In this document: positions 1 to 12,660 of the stretch, piece by piece
Position numbering within the stretch: the first letter of the stretch is position 1
Layout of the letters: every line of letters starts with the position of its first letter
Origin: Campylorhamphus procurvoides
Lineage: Eukaryota; Chordata; Aves; Passeriformes; Dendrocolaptidae
Direction: 5' to 3'
Length of the DNA: 64,000 bases
NCBI GenBank assembly: GCA_013396655.1
Contig: WBMV01004761.1
Coordinates: 1,744,088-1,808,087 of the forward strand
The notes under the pieces: generated by a model
Seen by the model: only the letters and a program-made list of their open reading frames with translations
The model's database searches: none
What the model was told of the DNA's origin: nothing
Translations under genes and position numbers: made by a program

Positions 1-3000
1 TCTGATTTTGCCTTCCCAATACAAGTAAAAGCTACTGGAAGAGCAGCATGTATGGAGAAATAAGAGGTTCATAGTGGACAGCCTGTCCTACATGACAGAT
101 TATTTCATTAGGCAAAGGACCCAGTCAGATTGGGCAAATACAATGCAATTGAGCTGATTTAGCTTAATTTGTGTATTAAAGGGACTCATCCCTGCTAAAA
201 TGGCAGCAATAGGAGAAACCTTAAGTTTTGCCTATATGAGGTCATGAGCAGAAATAGAAAGTGTGGTGAGCAGGTCAGATCTCTGGCTCTGGGCATGCAA
301 AATACCATACATTGTTCATCTTCAGAGTACATAAAGAGATCAGCATGTGCCACCAAATACATCTGTGGTTTAAACCACTGGTAGTTATGATCCTCAGACA
401 TATGAGCCAGATCTACAGCTTTAATAAAGTAGCACATTTTCCTTCAGGTTATAGTTTGAACCCATGCCTGATTCTGATAAAACTTCTGATAGGTTTTTTT
501 TTGCTGATCACAAGTATGAAGAATTTTGGTAATAAGAGTTGAGCACTCACACTGGCCAAGTGCACAGCAAGCAAATCCTTTATGCAGTCCATTTCTTCTC
601 CGTATTATTAGTAAAACTATTTAAAGTTTAATCAGTCTTTTCAGTTCTTGGCTAGGCTCTCATTCTGATGTCTGAATGAAAATAAAATGAAAAAGCTCTA
701 ATGAAAAATTCCCTACAGACATTTTGTGCCACTAAGCTGATACAGGTGCAATACACCATCTCACTAAAGCAAATTACTCTGGCTTTGAAAACCTGAGACT
801 TTTATCCTTGAGTCCAAATTTTAAAACCTTCAAAAATCAACAGTTAGCAGTAGAAACCTGAGAATAAAGCAAACCAAAGTCTGCATAAGTTAGTTTTGGC
901 TAAATTAGTAAAAAAAACAGAACAAAATAAAATATGATCAAGGAAGGGGAAACCCACAAATATAAAGGCACTCGCAGTGTAATTTTTTCATAGTGGATTT
1001 TCACCAAAACTTGTGCATAAACTGAAAACTTCATTAAAACATAAAGCTTGAAAGAGTTTAGTGGAGAAGGTCTTGTTTATTATGTGAGACTGTGATGTCA
1101 GTCCAGGTGGAGGCTGTAATGAAAACAGTTACATGATTTCAGTCCAGTTTCTTTGAAGGTTAACTCAACATCACAAACCCGTCCTGTCAGATAACACCCG
1201 TGGGCAAGGACAGAGTTCCTTCCATCCAGAAAGCCCTAAGAATATATGAACAGAACATATACTAATCTACAAAAAAGTTGTGGGACTGTGGCTTAGAAAA
1301 CAGAAGTAAAAATCTTTTGATGCACATTATCAATAGTTTGGAAAAGACGAAAGGCCAGTTATTTCAGAAACATGCATCTGTGTTGAGCATGAAAAATATT
1401 CTCCAGGTGTGAATGGACTCAGTGTTTGTATAAACAAATACCTGAGGGCACCTGATTTGCAGGTTAGTCCTGAGTGCAGCGCACACTCATGTCACACATG
1501 ATGCAGACCATTCAAAGAGTAAAGCAAACCATCTCTTTAGGAATATGCTATAACCCTATAATGGAGAAGTGGAAAGAGGGGAACTGAGACAGGAAACTCA
1601 CCCCCATACCAAAAGCTTGACAAGATTTTTATGAGATGCTGAATCCTTTAATGAGGCCCCACAATGGACCTGAACCAGCATCCAAACATGTCACAAACTT
1701 CTCTGCATGAGCCTGTTCCTAAAGAAAATAAAGGTAAAAGAAAGAAAGTCCTGATTTTGATTTGGAAAAAATCGAGCATTTGCTTTCAAGACAAAAGATT
1801 TGTTATAAGCTACCTCTGTCTATTGCTGCCTGGGAAAACAACTGTAGGGAAATTCTCTATTAACTGGCTGTTATAACTTCACCTGGGTTAAGAAAATTGC
1901 ATTGGGCCTTTACTGAGGCTCAGCCACTGAGCTGAGGTCACTGACACACATGTACACACAAGAGGCTGCATTTACTTATTACAGTGTATGCACCGCAGCC
2001 TTAGCAAAGTACCTGCATTAAATGAAATCCCTTGCTAAGGAGCTCTTTATTCCAACATTTGAGGAAGAAAACCTTGCAAAACATTAATTTCAGATTTCTA
2101 ACTCAGTCTGTCAGATGGGCTAGAAGGGGTGTTCTGTGCTCCCACAGGTGTCCCTGACCACATGTCATGCACTAACATCAGAGGGGATCCACTGCCCCCA
2201 GTTAGTGTCTGGATACCTTGCCAGACACCATGCAAGGAGTTTTGGGAGTCTCCTGGAAATTGAAATCTCAATTGTGAAGCCAGTGGAAGGTGCTGAGGGT
2301 CAGAGCAAGACTCTGGGGCAGGTGGGGACCTAACTCTGTCCTGGCTGGATGCATTTACATCTCAGTATTCATCACCATGTGCCTGTTCCTCAGTACAGGT
2401 ACCAAAAGTAAATCATCCCCTTTTCATGAGCAGAGAGTAGTGTGTCTTTATTCTGCATATCCTGAATGTCCCTTCTGGGGGAGCTGGGGGTTAGACTCTC
2501 CTGTCTTCCACAGGTTTCAGTGGTTAGATGAACCATGAGGAAACCCTTTTGCCAGGAACACTGTGTGATAGACCCTATGACAGCACAAACAGAAAATGAC
2601 TGAAGAAGCAGACCTGCAGGCAACATAGATCTGCTAATGGCTTACTTAAGAAGGGCTTAAACGTGTAGCAGCATGGACATATCTGCACTTCAGTAGTTGT
2701 GACATACTGAAAGGCAGTAGTTTAGGCAGGCAGACAGTTCCAGTGCCTCCCCAGGCATGTGTGTTGGAAAGGCTGCTTGGGGATTTAAGGTCTGAATTCA
2801 GGTAGCTGCAGTGGCAGGTGAGTGCCTCACCCCTCTGGGGCCTAATCCTCCCATGGTTTGCTAAATACAGAGTAGGAAACTGATATTTTTCTGCAGGAGT
2901 GCAAGAGAAATTGTGCTGTTAGTGAAAAAAACCTCATACTGTTACAAGTTTTTGTGATTTCTGCAAGGGAGACGTTGTCACAAGCCCAGGCAGCTGGTGA

Positions 3001-3699
3001 CCTGGTCCCGGTGCAACATTTGGAGGCAGATTTACTCAGCTCTGCCACTGCCCTCCAGTGCACGTGAGCTCCCCAAGTGCTTATGCTTATTCAAACTCTA
3101 GCTAGCCCCCAAGTACCCAACTCTAAATGTATTTTCCTGACCCATATTCCTCATCACTGAAGCAGTCTTTGGATCTGGTTTGTAAAAGCTAGCACCAGAA
3201 GAGACCATGCATTATTTTTTTTTTCTTTTTGTTATTCTGAATTTGTTGGATATTTTTCTACCTGTCAACACCAGCCCTCCTGCAAAGTGGCAGGTTAGAA
3301 AGACTTCTGCTAAATGCTGCCACCTAAATAAGCAACCACTAAATTCCACTGACTGAGCATTTTTGAGTGATGTATGAAGGACCCAGATGTGCCTGGTGGC
3401 TGGAACTGACACAGACAGTCTGGGCTTCCAGGCAAGGGCTGGCTGCCTGAGCTGTGGTCCAGACCTGAGTACTAAGTCAGCCCTAGGCTGAAGTAGTCAG
3501 GAGACTACATGACGTTGTGGCGCATTGTTTTGGGTACATACCGATTCAGCAAGTCCAGGAACGCAGGGTACATGCCCTACTAACAAATGCAGAAGAGCAC
3601 AAATCCTGAGGTCTTCTACAATTCAACAGCTTTGTAAATGTAATGACCATTGACAAGTTGTATAGACATTCTTTGAATTTTATTAAGAATTAGAAATTT

Positions 3700-3752
3700 T
3701 CATAGAATTATAGGAAGAATTAGGTTGGTTAGGACCTTCAAAGACCATGAGT
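3700..3752 (-). mobile_element. CR1: CR1 LINE 3'-end remnant, inverted
   Basis: CATAGAATTATAGGAAGAAT followed by TAGGTTGGTTAGGACCTTCAAAGACCATGAGT resembles the reverse complement of a CR1 3' terminus, in which TCATAGAAT precedes a GGTTGGAAGGGACCTT-like block. Only about 50 bp can be recognised, so it is either a very short 5'-truncated insertion or an old, eroded one. Confidence 0.5.
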
Positions 3753-6700
3753 AAAAGAATTTACATTCGAAAGCTAAATGCCATAAACCATACGCTAATC
3801 CCTCAAATCATCTTCTCTGAGAGATCTACTCATCTGGAGATAAGTAGTAAACATATCTGCACTCCTACACCAAAGGAGAAATTGATGGTATTTTCAAATA
3901 ATATTTTAATGATTTATATACAAGGAATGATGTCAGAATGTCACTTGTGTCATGGCCAGCACAGCATGCAAGTAGAGAGGAGAGACTGCTGGGTACAGCA
4001 TACCTCTCTACCTCAGAAGTTCTCTGACTCTTGAGAGGGCCCCCTCAGCTCTCCTCCTCCTAAAACATTAATTAGTTTGTTGTTATTGTCATGTATTTAG
4101 TTTTTCTTAGCATCCAGCAGCAGGTGTGCATTTGCTATTACACCTTTGTTGGAAATGTAATCGCTGCTCTTCTTAGACTGAACTATTGTTTCAATTCCAA
4201 ATACACTGCCTTAAGAAAGAAAACATCTTTTTCTCATGATTATTTTTAATACAAAACAAATACAGTTTTTAAAATGTTCTCTATGTTTCCAACTTCATTT
4301 TTTATGTTTCCTTTCCCTGAAATAATTTCTCATTCCTCACTAGTTTTGTTTCCCAGTATCCCATCTGAACATCATTATACTGTGGATGTATTCAACCACC
4401 TTTTTACCACCTCAGAAGGAGGGACTAGTAACATACAACTTTCTCAAGCTTACTTCTATTCAAAGAAAAGTAATATATTACTACAGGGACAAACTTTCCT
4501 TTATTCTGGCTATTGATACTATCATCTGATATCCATCAATGAAGCTTTTCTATTCTATATATATATCCATATGTAATACAATTGTCTGCAGAATCAATCC
4601 CTTTTAAAAATAACTAAAACACTGTAAAATCTCCTTTATATATGATAGCAAGTGACAGCCTTGTACAATTAAAGTATCAGTATTGATTTGGTTTAGTTCC
4701 CAGATGTGTGTATTCCACTTCTCCTGTAACTCTCCAAAGACCTCAGTTTGGCTCAGTACAGCAAGTCTACTAAAAAACTCCCCAGTGACACCCACGTTAG
4801 TGCAGAACTGCTTGACTGCTGGAAGGATTCTGGAGTGTGAATGTATTCCTGATGGATACTAGGCTGTGACATCACCTTGTTCCAAATTCTGTTGTTAGGG
4901 TTTCAACTGCTCTGCTTTTCCATGCTTATGGCAGTTTAAACTCCTCCAGCAGCTTGTTGGTTCAGAGGAGAAATTTTTGACTCTTTCATCCAAAGTCTAA
5001 CAAGCAAACATTGGTGATGGAGCATGAGGGGAGGGCTTTATTTGCTGAAGTCTGCCTCTCTGGGGAACTTTATTGGCATATTTGAAGAACTGAGGATGTT
5101 TTTGTAGTACAGAAGCCAAGCTGGCCGCGATAAGACCCTGTGGGGTGGAACACCAGGGTATTTTCTGTGTTTAGTTAAACTCTTATATCTGTGAGCAATT
5201 TAAAATGCTGACTAGATTTTATTGAAGACTTGTGATTCCATTTTCTCAAGAGGTCTATAAACATGAGGGTCATCTTAGTCTACGAACAGCCCATATTCCA
5301 ATGCCAAATCTAAAACAAACAAACAAAAAAACCCCTCCAAAATCTCTCCTAAGACAATAGTTGAGATTCTAAAGACCTATAAATTAATAACCTTTCCAAA
5401 AGAAAGAGAGGGCGAAGTCTAGGATCCACAATAATGTGCTAAGCAAGCCAGAGTCTGATCCAAGGCTTGTTGAAGGCAGTGAAAGGACTCCTTTTACTCC
5501 AGCATGAGTCCAAGCACTCCATTACATCCAACAGCACCATGAAATATAGGGAAATGTGACTCAAATGTTAGGACATATTGTGGACATTTGGACACACAAT
5601 ATTTGAAAGGAATATCTACTTTATGGACAAGAACAACAGAGAGCTTGAATTTTTCATATGTGAAACTATCTGCTTATAAATCTGAGGGATAGTAGAAGTT
5701 ACTAGTGGCAATCATTAGTTGAACAGTAATAGGAATCCTTGCTTTAGTTTGTCTCACCAATACAAACACAAAGCACCCACAAATATATCGGGCAAAACTA
5801 CTTCCAAATTCCTGTCTTTGCTTGCTAAGCTGATGCTTATATGGTCTGTGCAATACATACAACGGCATATTATGCACAACAACCATTGTTCTGTGACCAC
5901 TGGTACCCTGTGGAAACTTGCTGTTCGGTATATAGCTAGTGTACAGCTAAGAAATACACACACTAAACATTACTCATGCTAGAAACAACTTTCCATGTTC
6001 ATGGTAGTCACTAGAAGAATTACAAATGCACAACAATTCCATACACTTTGAATCTGAAATACTGCACAACTTACAAAGTTCCATTGTTCCCAGGAAATCT
6101 GCCCTGCTGTCCCCATTGGCTGACATGACTGACTTTCATTTCCCAACTAACCCAAACTGTTTTCTTGTGACACAGAGAGCAGGCATCTCTACTTTCTGTA
6201 GCAGAGATTGTAATCATCTACATGCATAAACTATGAAAACAAATTAAATAACTTCTATAATACTTTGCTAGTTGTATATTGGATCTTTTCCTGTGCTATG
6301 CTTCTCTGTTTCTGCAGGACCATAATTTCACACCAGCTGTGTATCTGCTTTAAACAACCATATAAATAGAGATCTTCTGGGGCGAAGAGGATGGGACTGT
6401 TGCAGTTGATTTTGACCCATCCACAGTGAAGAAAGAATTGTGTGCAGTTGTGACAAAACAGGATAAATTTGTGGATTTACATTTGTAGTATTAGTCTAAA
6501 AACCTTTTTCTAATTAAGACTGCTTTAAAGGGCAACTTAGTCACAGTCCTGATTTTGCAACATCTTTCTCAAAACAAAAATCTGAAATTTAAATATCTAA
6601 AGATGTGTTTCTGATTTTCACATATTTGTATCTAAATTCATGAGCACCCATCTGCTACTCTTGAGTATTAACTAAAAGTAATAATGGTATTAGGAAAAGG

Positions 6701-9700
6701 TAATTATTTCTCAGGGTCTTTTTTGGTTTTGGAAAATGAAACTTTTATAGTATCCTGGGGTATTTTTGCCACATACACTATGTATAGGACTATGAGAAAT
6801 ATAGCTTCAAGTACCAGGGTTTTTTTTCAGCTCTAGAGCTGGGGGATCAAGCAGCCAGCCAAGAAACACCACAGAGGAATGTGTTGAGGGAATAGCAGTT
6901 CAGGTAGATGGTTTGGCATGTTTCCTTCTATTGCACTGCTAAATTCCAGTGGCCTGAGCTTGCCAGGACTCAGTGCAGCCTTCTGCAAAAGTTACAGCCC
7001 GATGGGGCTCCCAGATTCACTAGATTCACATACCAGAAACCGGCCAGCAATGCTGCAGAACATGTAACTCTTTGAAAACCAGATGCAGCCTGCAGTGGTA
7101 GAGAGACTGGTACTGATATGCCAGAAAACGCCACTTCATCAGTCTGTTGCCAGAATTTCCTATAAATTATTATTTTCCTAGAACAATAAGCCTTTCATGG
7201 AATTGCACAGTTTTTGTCACAAAAACAAGAGCCTCTAAGAAGTTTTCATTTTGTTTCAAAATGCTTTAGAAGTTCTGCAGAAATTTGTTCAGGTTTTTGA
7301 TAATTTTCTGGCTTTATCCCTATTTAATGTTGTGAAATGCTTTCCATAAAGGAAATAATTCATTAATGGTGGTAGCCTTTAGCACGGGCCTAAATGAGGA
7401 AGGGAAGTCTAGGTTCCCTGTTGCTGGTGATGGCAGTACATAAGGAAATCCTTGCCCAATCCTCCCACCCAGTACTTGGCACAGGACACGGTTGAAGAGC
7501 AAAAGGTCAGAGTCTGGGGAAGCGTTATATTGAAGGTGATTACGATTTATTAGGGCTATATACAAACAAATCCTCTGCACTAATTAGGGAGACTGGCAGA
7601 GAAGGGAGTAAATTGCATCTGAAAAGGAAGACAGGAAGGTGAACCGATAAAGTCTCCTTGACCAGCAGCCTGCAGGCACTGGTGTCAACACTGCCCCTTT
7701 TCAGTCCCACTCTGAATTACAACCCAAACTAAAATCAGCGCTGCCCATTGTGTGCCGTGGTCTCAACAAGGCCCTGATTTCAGCTATCATCTCTAGCGAC
7801 TTTATTCAAGAGGAACTAACTTGAAAAATAGAAAGACTGAGGAACAACAGGTAGATTCCTTGGAGCTCTCAAAAAGTTTATCTAGGGAAGAAAATGTAGG
7901 CTACATGGCTTTGAAGTACTTGTAAGTTGTCTCTGTAAAGTACTGCTTCAGGGAAGAACCAAGACTTTTCAAAAGAGTGGAAAAGATCCTTTCTCAGACT
8001 CTTTCTTTTGGCATCTAAATATTACTGTATCTTTTGTTTCAAGTGACAGAATCAGGTTTTCGTACTTCCACTGAACCTCAAAGCTCTCTATGATGGAAAA
8101 TTGTCTTGTTTAATCTCTTCACAGTGGCTTACTTGGTCTTTGGTTTTACTGTTTCACTCCTCATTCTACAGTCTCCATCTGTAAAGCACACTCAGTGTAG
8201 TGCTGTGTCTTAGTTTGGAGGAAAACTATGACACGCTGTCTTAAATTTTGTCTGCTGTTCTTGTTACTAGGAGTGTGATTTCAGTGATGAATGTTTATAA
8301 CACAGCTTGAGGAATTTCATCCTCCCCTGGTAAACTGTGTAGGAGATTGCCTTAATGGACAAAAAAAAAGTCCGCTGGAGTTTAGCCAGAAGCTTGGACT
8401 TGGACTAAGGAAAAAAATACAAGTATAACCTTCTGGTACTGTGTACAGAAGACATATTTTAAAAAAATAGTCACCTCTTTTCTCACAACCTAACGTGGAA
8501 CCAGTGAAAGATTAATGCATTTTTCACTATTTTATGGCAAATCACTTAGTTGTGACAAGTTTAATTCTACCTCTTGATCAGATGCCTTACATCTTATTTT
8601 CTCTATAAATACCTCTAACTGGGAAAATAAATTACAGATGACTGTGAAAAACTGAAGAGAACTTAGAGTTATGAGAAGAAAAAGTGATAACAGGCTTTAT
8701 TCACAGGTGTGGGGAGTCTGATTTGAAACAGCAAATTAAAAGCTGCAGCCTAGTTTTAACTTCCCTGAATAGTTTACTCGAGTAAGACCTGGGACATAAA
8801 TTCAGCAAAGCCATGATCTTAGTTTAATTTATGCTTGTGGAGTTTGTTTAATCAGGGCCTGAATAGACTTTGGGATTTGAGCTGTTCTGAAGGCTCCAGG
8901 AGACAGTGTGTTCCTGTGCTGAAGTTAAATTCCCCGTAGACCAGTTTCTAACCTACACTGAAGAGAAGCAGAACCATCCTGTGTTGTCTGGCTAATCTGT
9001 TGTATTGCATTTATTGTAAAGGAAATATACATGCTCAGAGCTATATTGAAGAATGGCCACTAACAGGCAGAGAGCCTAAAAATATTCATGCCAAATAGTT
9101 GATGAGCAATTCACTGCTTGGTTAAATAACCTGTGGATGCCTAGCAGTTACAAAGGAGAGTTTCAAACAGGATGTAAGCATCACTGAGCCAGCAGCCAGA
9201 GTGCACTAGTGCCTTTCTCAGCCTGAGAATAGTAGTTGAGAACTATGATTCACCCATTGTGTTTCTTCTCCTTACTCCCTGGTCTAGGTTAAATGTCCAT
9301 TAACTGTACCTCCACGGAAAATGTTATGTGCCAAGAATGGAAAAGCACAGCAAGAATAGTCCCATACAGCTGATGGAGTGATCAAAAATTGATGTGCCCA
9401 TCTCAAAAAGGGAAGAGAGGATTCCTCTTTTTCTTTGAAGCACCTTATCCCTGCCACTGCTTCTGGGTTGGAGAAGGATGGATGCTCTTTCTGCTGTTGG
9501 CATTGCCTGAAGTTCTCTGGAATAAGAGATCAAATGTTCTTCATTGGAGCCCTGGAGAACCAGAATTTCTCTTCCATATTTCTAGAAAAGACTATCCATC
9601 CAAAGTGGGATTAGAACGGAAATGTTCATGTCCTCTCATGTTCACAGGCTTCCTGACCCATGGTACCCTCCCTATTGAGCTCTCAAAAAGCCCAGAAAGC

Positions 9701-10793
9701 ATGTGAACTGCTGACAGAGAAAGCCAAGTAAGCCTACAAGAGAAGCAGGCAGCTTGGGATCCTGCCTGGCTTCTGTCACAGACAATGTGCTGCTCAGAAA
9801 CGTGTCAGTTACAGTTTTGGAGGGTTTTTTTTCCCAGTGGAGAAATTTGCTGTCAGAAATTTCCAGCCATCTCTGCTCTGTGTTGCTACTGCTGCTCCAA
9901 ATGAGAAAGCCAAAATGGCCTAGAGAGCCTCATGGAGGGAGGGCGCAGGGCCTTGGGAGGCCTGGCATTACAGCAGGCCTGCAGTCCTGGCTGTCACAAC
10001 CCAACCATGAATGCACTTCCGAAATGTCAGATATTCCCTCCAGAATTACGTATGCCTATTCACTCTAGTGTGACCGCCAAAACAGTGCATGTGCCTTGCC
10101 AGGGACTTCAAAGAGTTTTGTGCAACACTGTAGCCCTCTGATCATAAGTTCTGCTTCTTATTAGAGTCCTAGTCCTGGTCAATACTCTTTGAATTAAAAA
10201 GGAAAGTGAATTCTCCTGATTCTTTTTTTATCACAAAGAAGGATATGCTTTTTATTATTAAACACTCAGATGTTTAATAACTTGCACTTGCTACCTTAGC
10301 TGTCTGAAATACATTCATAGCCAAGCGGGACAATGGTGTCTGTCTGGAAAACACAGAACTACCAAAATTACTGGGTCCAAAAGTATTACTACTGAAGCTA
10401 GGCTCTTAAAATGAATCAGGACAGTGCTCCTAACATTGTTAGAGGGTTACTGTGACTCACTGGTTCAGCTTACACAATAAATCAATTACGTTAATTACAT
10501 TGCAACTCTTCATGTACTACTCGTTTCCATATATAAGTGAAACATGGTAAAAAGCATTATAAAAATAAGTGCTTAATGCAGTTAGTTTTTCACTTCTCAT
10601 GGTATTTAGAAGTAGATATTAGAAAGAAAATTAACTAGAATCTATGTAGTAACTTTTTAAACTTAAGTGCCTATAATGATGCTGTTTTCCAGCCTAGTTA
10701 TGAAGCTAATTTTTATTATGCATTACTGTTAAACACTGATTATTCTCTTAGAGCAATCATAGAGTGCCATTGCCTCAGACCGATGAAATATTT

Positions 10794-10808
10794 AAAAAAA
10801 AAAAAAAA
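10794..10808. repeat. Poly-A run
   Basis: Fifteen consecutive A residues. They are flanked by unique AT-rich DNA and no retroposed body is recognised upstream, so this reads as a simple repeat rather than a retrogene tail. Confidence 0.7.
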
Positions 10809-11859
10809 GATAAAAGATGCAGATAAGAAAAAACGCACCAAGAAATGCATGTTTGTTTATAAATACTGGCCAAGCTTGTTTGGTGCACCGGACTGCTGTT
10901 CAATACAACTCTTGAGGAGAAGGCAGCCAAGATAAGCAGGGAACTCACCACAGCTCCGTGATACTCTGCTCATCTTTCTGTTTCAGTCCAAAATAGATTG
11001 CAGGACATCTTGCCAGAGGTTGAAAATAAAGTCACCCCTTTAAGACCAAAGAGAGAATGAAGATCACATGGGCTGTCCTGCCATATAATGCAATCCAGTA
11101 TCTGTCTCCAATAATTTCCATGACAAGGATGTCTTGCAAGTGGCAGAGGTCACTATACCCTAGGCACATAAGAGCAAGTCTCTGTAGTGTACAGCCTGAA
11201 GCAACTGGACAACTACTGATATCCAGCTTGAAGATTTGTTCCCCTTTAAGGGGCCTGTCTACAGAAATTACAGAAAACTTATACCTATGTATCTGGGTTA
11301 CAATTTTAAACTCGGGAGGAAGGAATCCAGATCACGAACACCTTTGTTGCAGAGACAAGCTCTCTTGGCATTTAAAATTTCACACCACCTTCATTTCTTA
11401 CTTCTTTGCTTCTACCTCCAGCTCTTAATTGTGATTAATCTACTTTTCTTCTGAGCATCTGTTCTGCTGCTTCCGTTTTCCTTCGATTTTTTATTTTATT
11501 TAAGACTCAAAAGGACACAACACTGAGCTGAGCTTTTCTTCTTCAGGGTCAGCGTACACAGAAACACATCAGGAGAATGGCTCTTAATTCAGGTGTACTC
11601 TGGGAACAAGAGCATCCACCGCAGAGATCTCAGCTAGCTCTGAGATATCTGCCATTCTCCTCTGGTACAGGATACAAGGGCTGTCTTTGCGCCTCGTTCC
11701 CTTTCCCCTAATTAGTGCACCTAATTAGTGGCGCCCCTCCAGGAGATGAGCCAGATAACCCACCCTTTCCCTCAGCTCTCGGCCGCGTCATCCTGCCTTT
11801 TTATTTTTTTAACTCACAAAGACGCTTCTCCTCGATCTGATTCAACCCGCCACCCTTGC

Positions 11860-12560
11860 GGGACAGCAACAACAAAACACATGAGGGTTTTTTCCACGTT
11901 TTGTTTTTCCAGCCGAGTCAGCGAGTTGCGCGGCCCGTTGAGGGCGGCCCGGAGGGTGTGACGGTGCCCTCTGGGCCTGGCAGGCCGCTGGACATCCTCG
12001 CCCTCGGGAGGCACAGCAAAGCACTCGGGTAGGAGGGGAACACCGGGGACGGGCGTGCCTGAGGGATTTTCCTCCGGGCTCCTTTCTGGGAGGGAAGGAG
12101 GGATGGAAAGAGGAGGGAAGGAGGGTGGTGGAGCCGTGAGGCGGCGGCGCTCGGGCGCCACCCAGCGCCGGGTGTGAGGGCGCCGAGGCCTGGGCGGCGG
12201 GGCAGGAGGAGGAGGAGGAGACGGCGTGGAAATCCCTCCGGGATAAAACCCCGAGAGGCTGCTGGGCGCTTCCCAGAGACTGCGGGGTGTGGGGAGAGTC
12301 AGGCCCGCCGTCGGAGCACGGAGCTCTGCCTCAAACACGGCGGTGGTGGGGCTGGGGGAGCGGCGCTGGCCGTGGGGAGGCAGCGGGTTCCTGCCTTCCG
12401 TGGAGCCAGACAGGGCCTCACTTGGGCCCTGGATCCTCATCACCTGCTCCTGCTGCTGCTGTGTGCCCTCCCTCGGCCCATTGCCCTCCTGCTGCTGTGT
12501 GCCCTCCCTCGGCCCATTGCCCTCCAAATTCCCCATGCCAAGCCCGCATCGGCAGGTCCA
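11860..12560. promoter_or_regulatory. Orphan CpG island, candidate promoter with no assigned gene
   Basis: A sharp shift from AT-rich to GC- and CpG-rich sequence over about 700 bp, including a GGA run (12205-12220), a purine-rich stretch (about 12085-12127) and a 36-bp duplication (12454-12525). Open frames on both strands, including a 262-codon minus frame, are rich in P, R, G and E and are the expected by-product of GC-rich DNA. It lies about 7.5 kb upstream of the RMDN2 island. It could drive an upstream RMDN2 transcript, a divergent lncRNA, or a distal CDC42EP3 leader on the minus strand. A GTGAGG donor-like site on the minus strand (12416-12421) is compatible with minus transcription. 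No TATA box stands out. Confidence 0.7.
12454..12525. repeat. Perfect 36-bp tandem duplication (2 copies)
   Basis: Two adjacent identical 36-bp units, 12454-12489 and 12490-12525, each starting TGCTGCTGTGTG and ending CATTGCCCTCC. Exact identity suggests a recent duplication or a polymorphic minisatellite inside the orphan CpG island. Because 36 is a multiple of three, it also creates repeated peptides in shadow frames, which should not be read as protein evidence. Confidence 0.95.
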
Positions 12561-12660
12561 GACACCACGGCACGTAATTGCATTGGGACACAATACTGGC
12601 ACGACGCTCCTTTTGAGAGAAATATCAAGGAAGATTTAAATGTTGTTGCCCAGCGTTAGT

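Larger units (their letters stand above)
1..11859. other. Intergenic DNA upstream of the RMDN2 region, no gene recognised
   Basis: AT-rich sequence with only short open frames (at most about 123 codons, at 11057-11428) that lack family resemblance, coding-like composition or convincing splice sites. A short CR1 remnant lies near 3.7 kb and a 15-base A run at 10794-10808. In human the next gene upstream of RMDN2 is CDC42EP3, but its single long coding exon is not seen here on either strand. Regulatory elements may be present but cannot be told from background without an alignment. Confidence 0.7.

Noticed and set aside
11814..12602. 262-codon minus-strand open frame in the CpG island
   Set aside because: P/R/G/E-rich composition with internal repeats caused by the 36-bp duplication and GC bias. 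Long frames occur on both strands of the same block, and there is no domain. Expected by chance in CpG-rich DNA.
12174..12659. 161-codon plus-strand frame with poly-Arg
   Set aside because: Product of the GGA/GGC run and the tandem repeat. It overlaps equally open frames in other phases and has no family resemblance.
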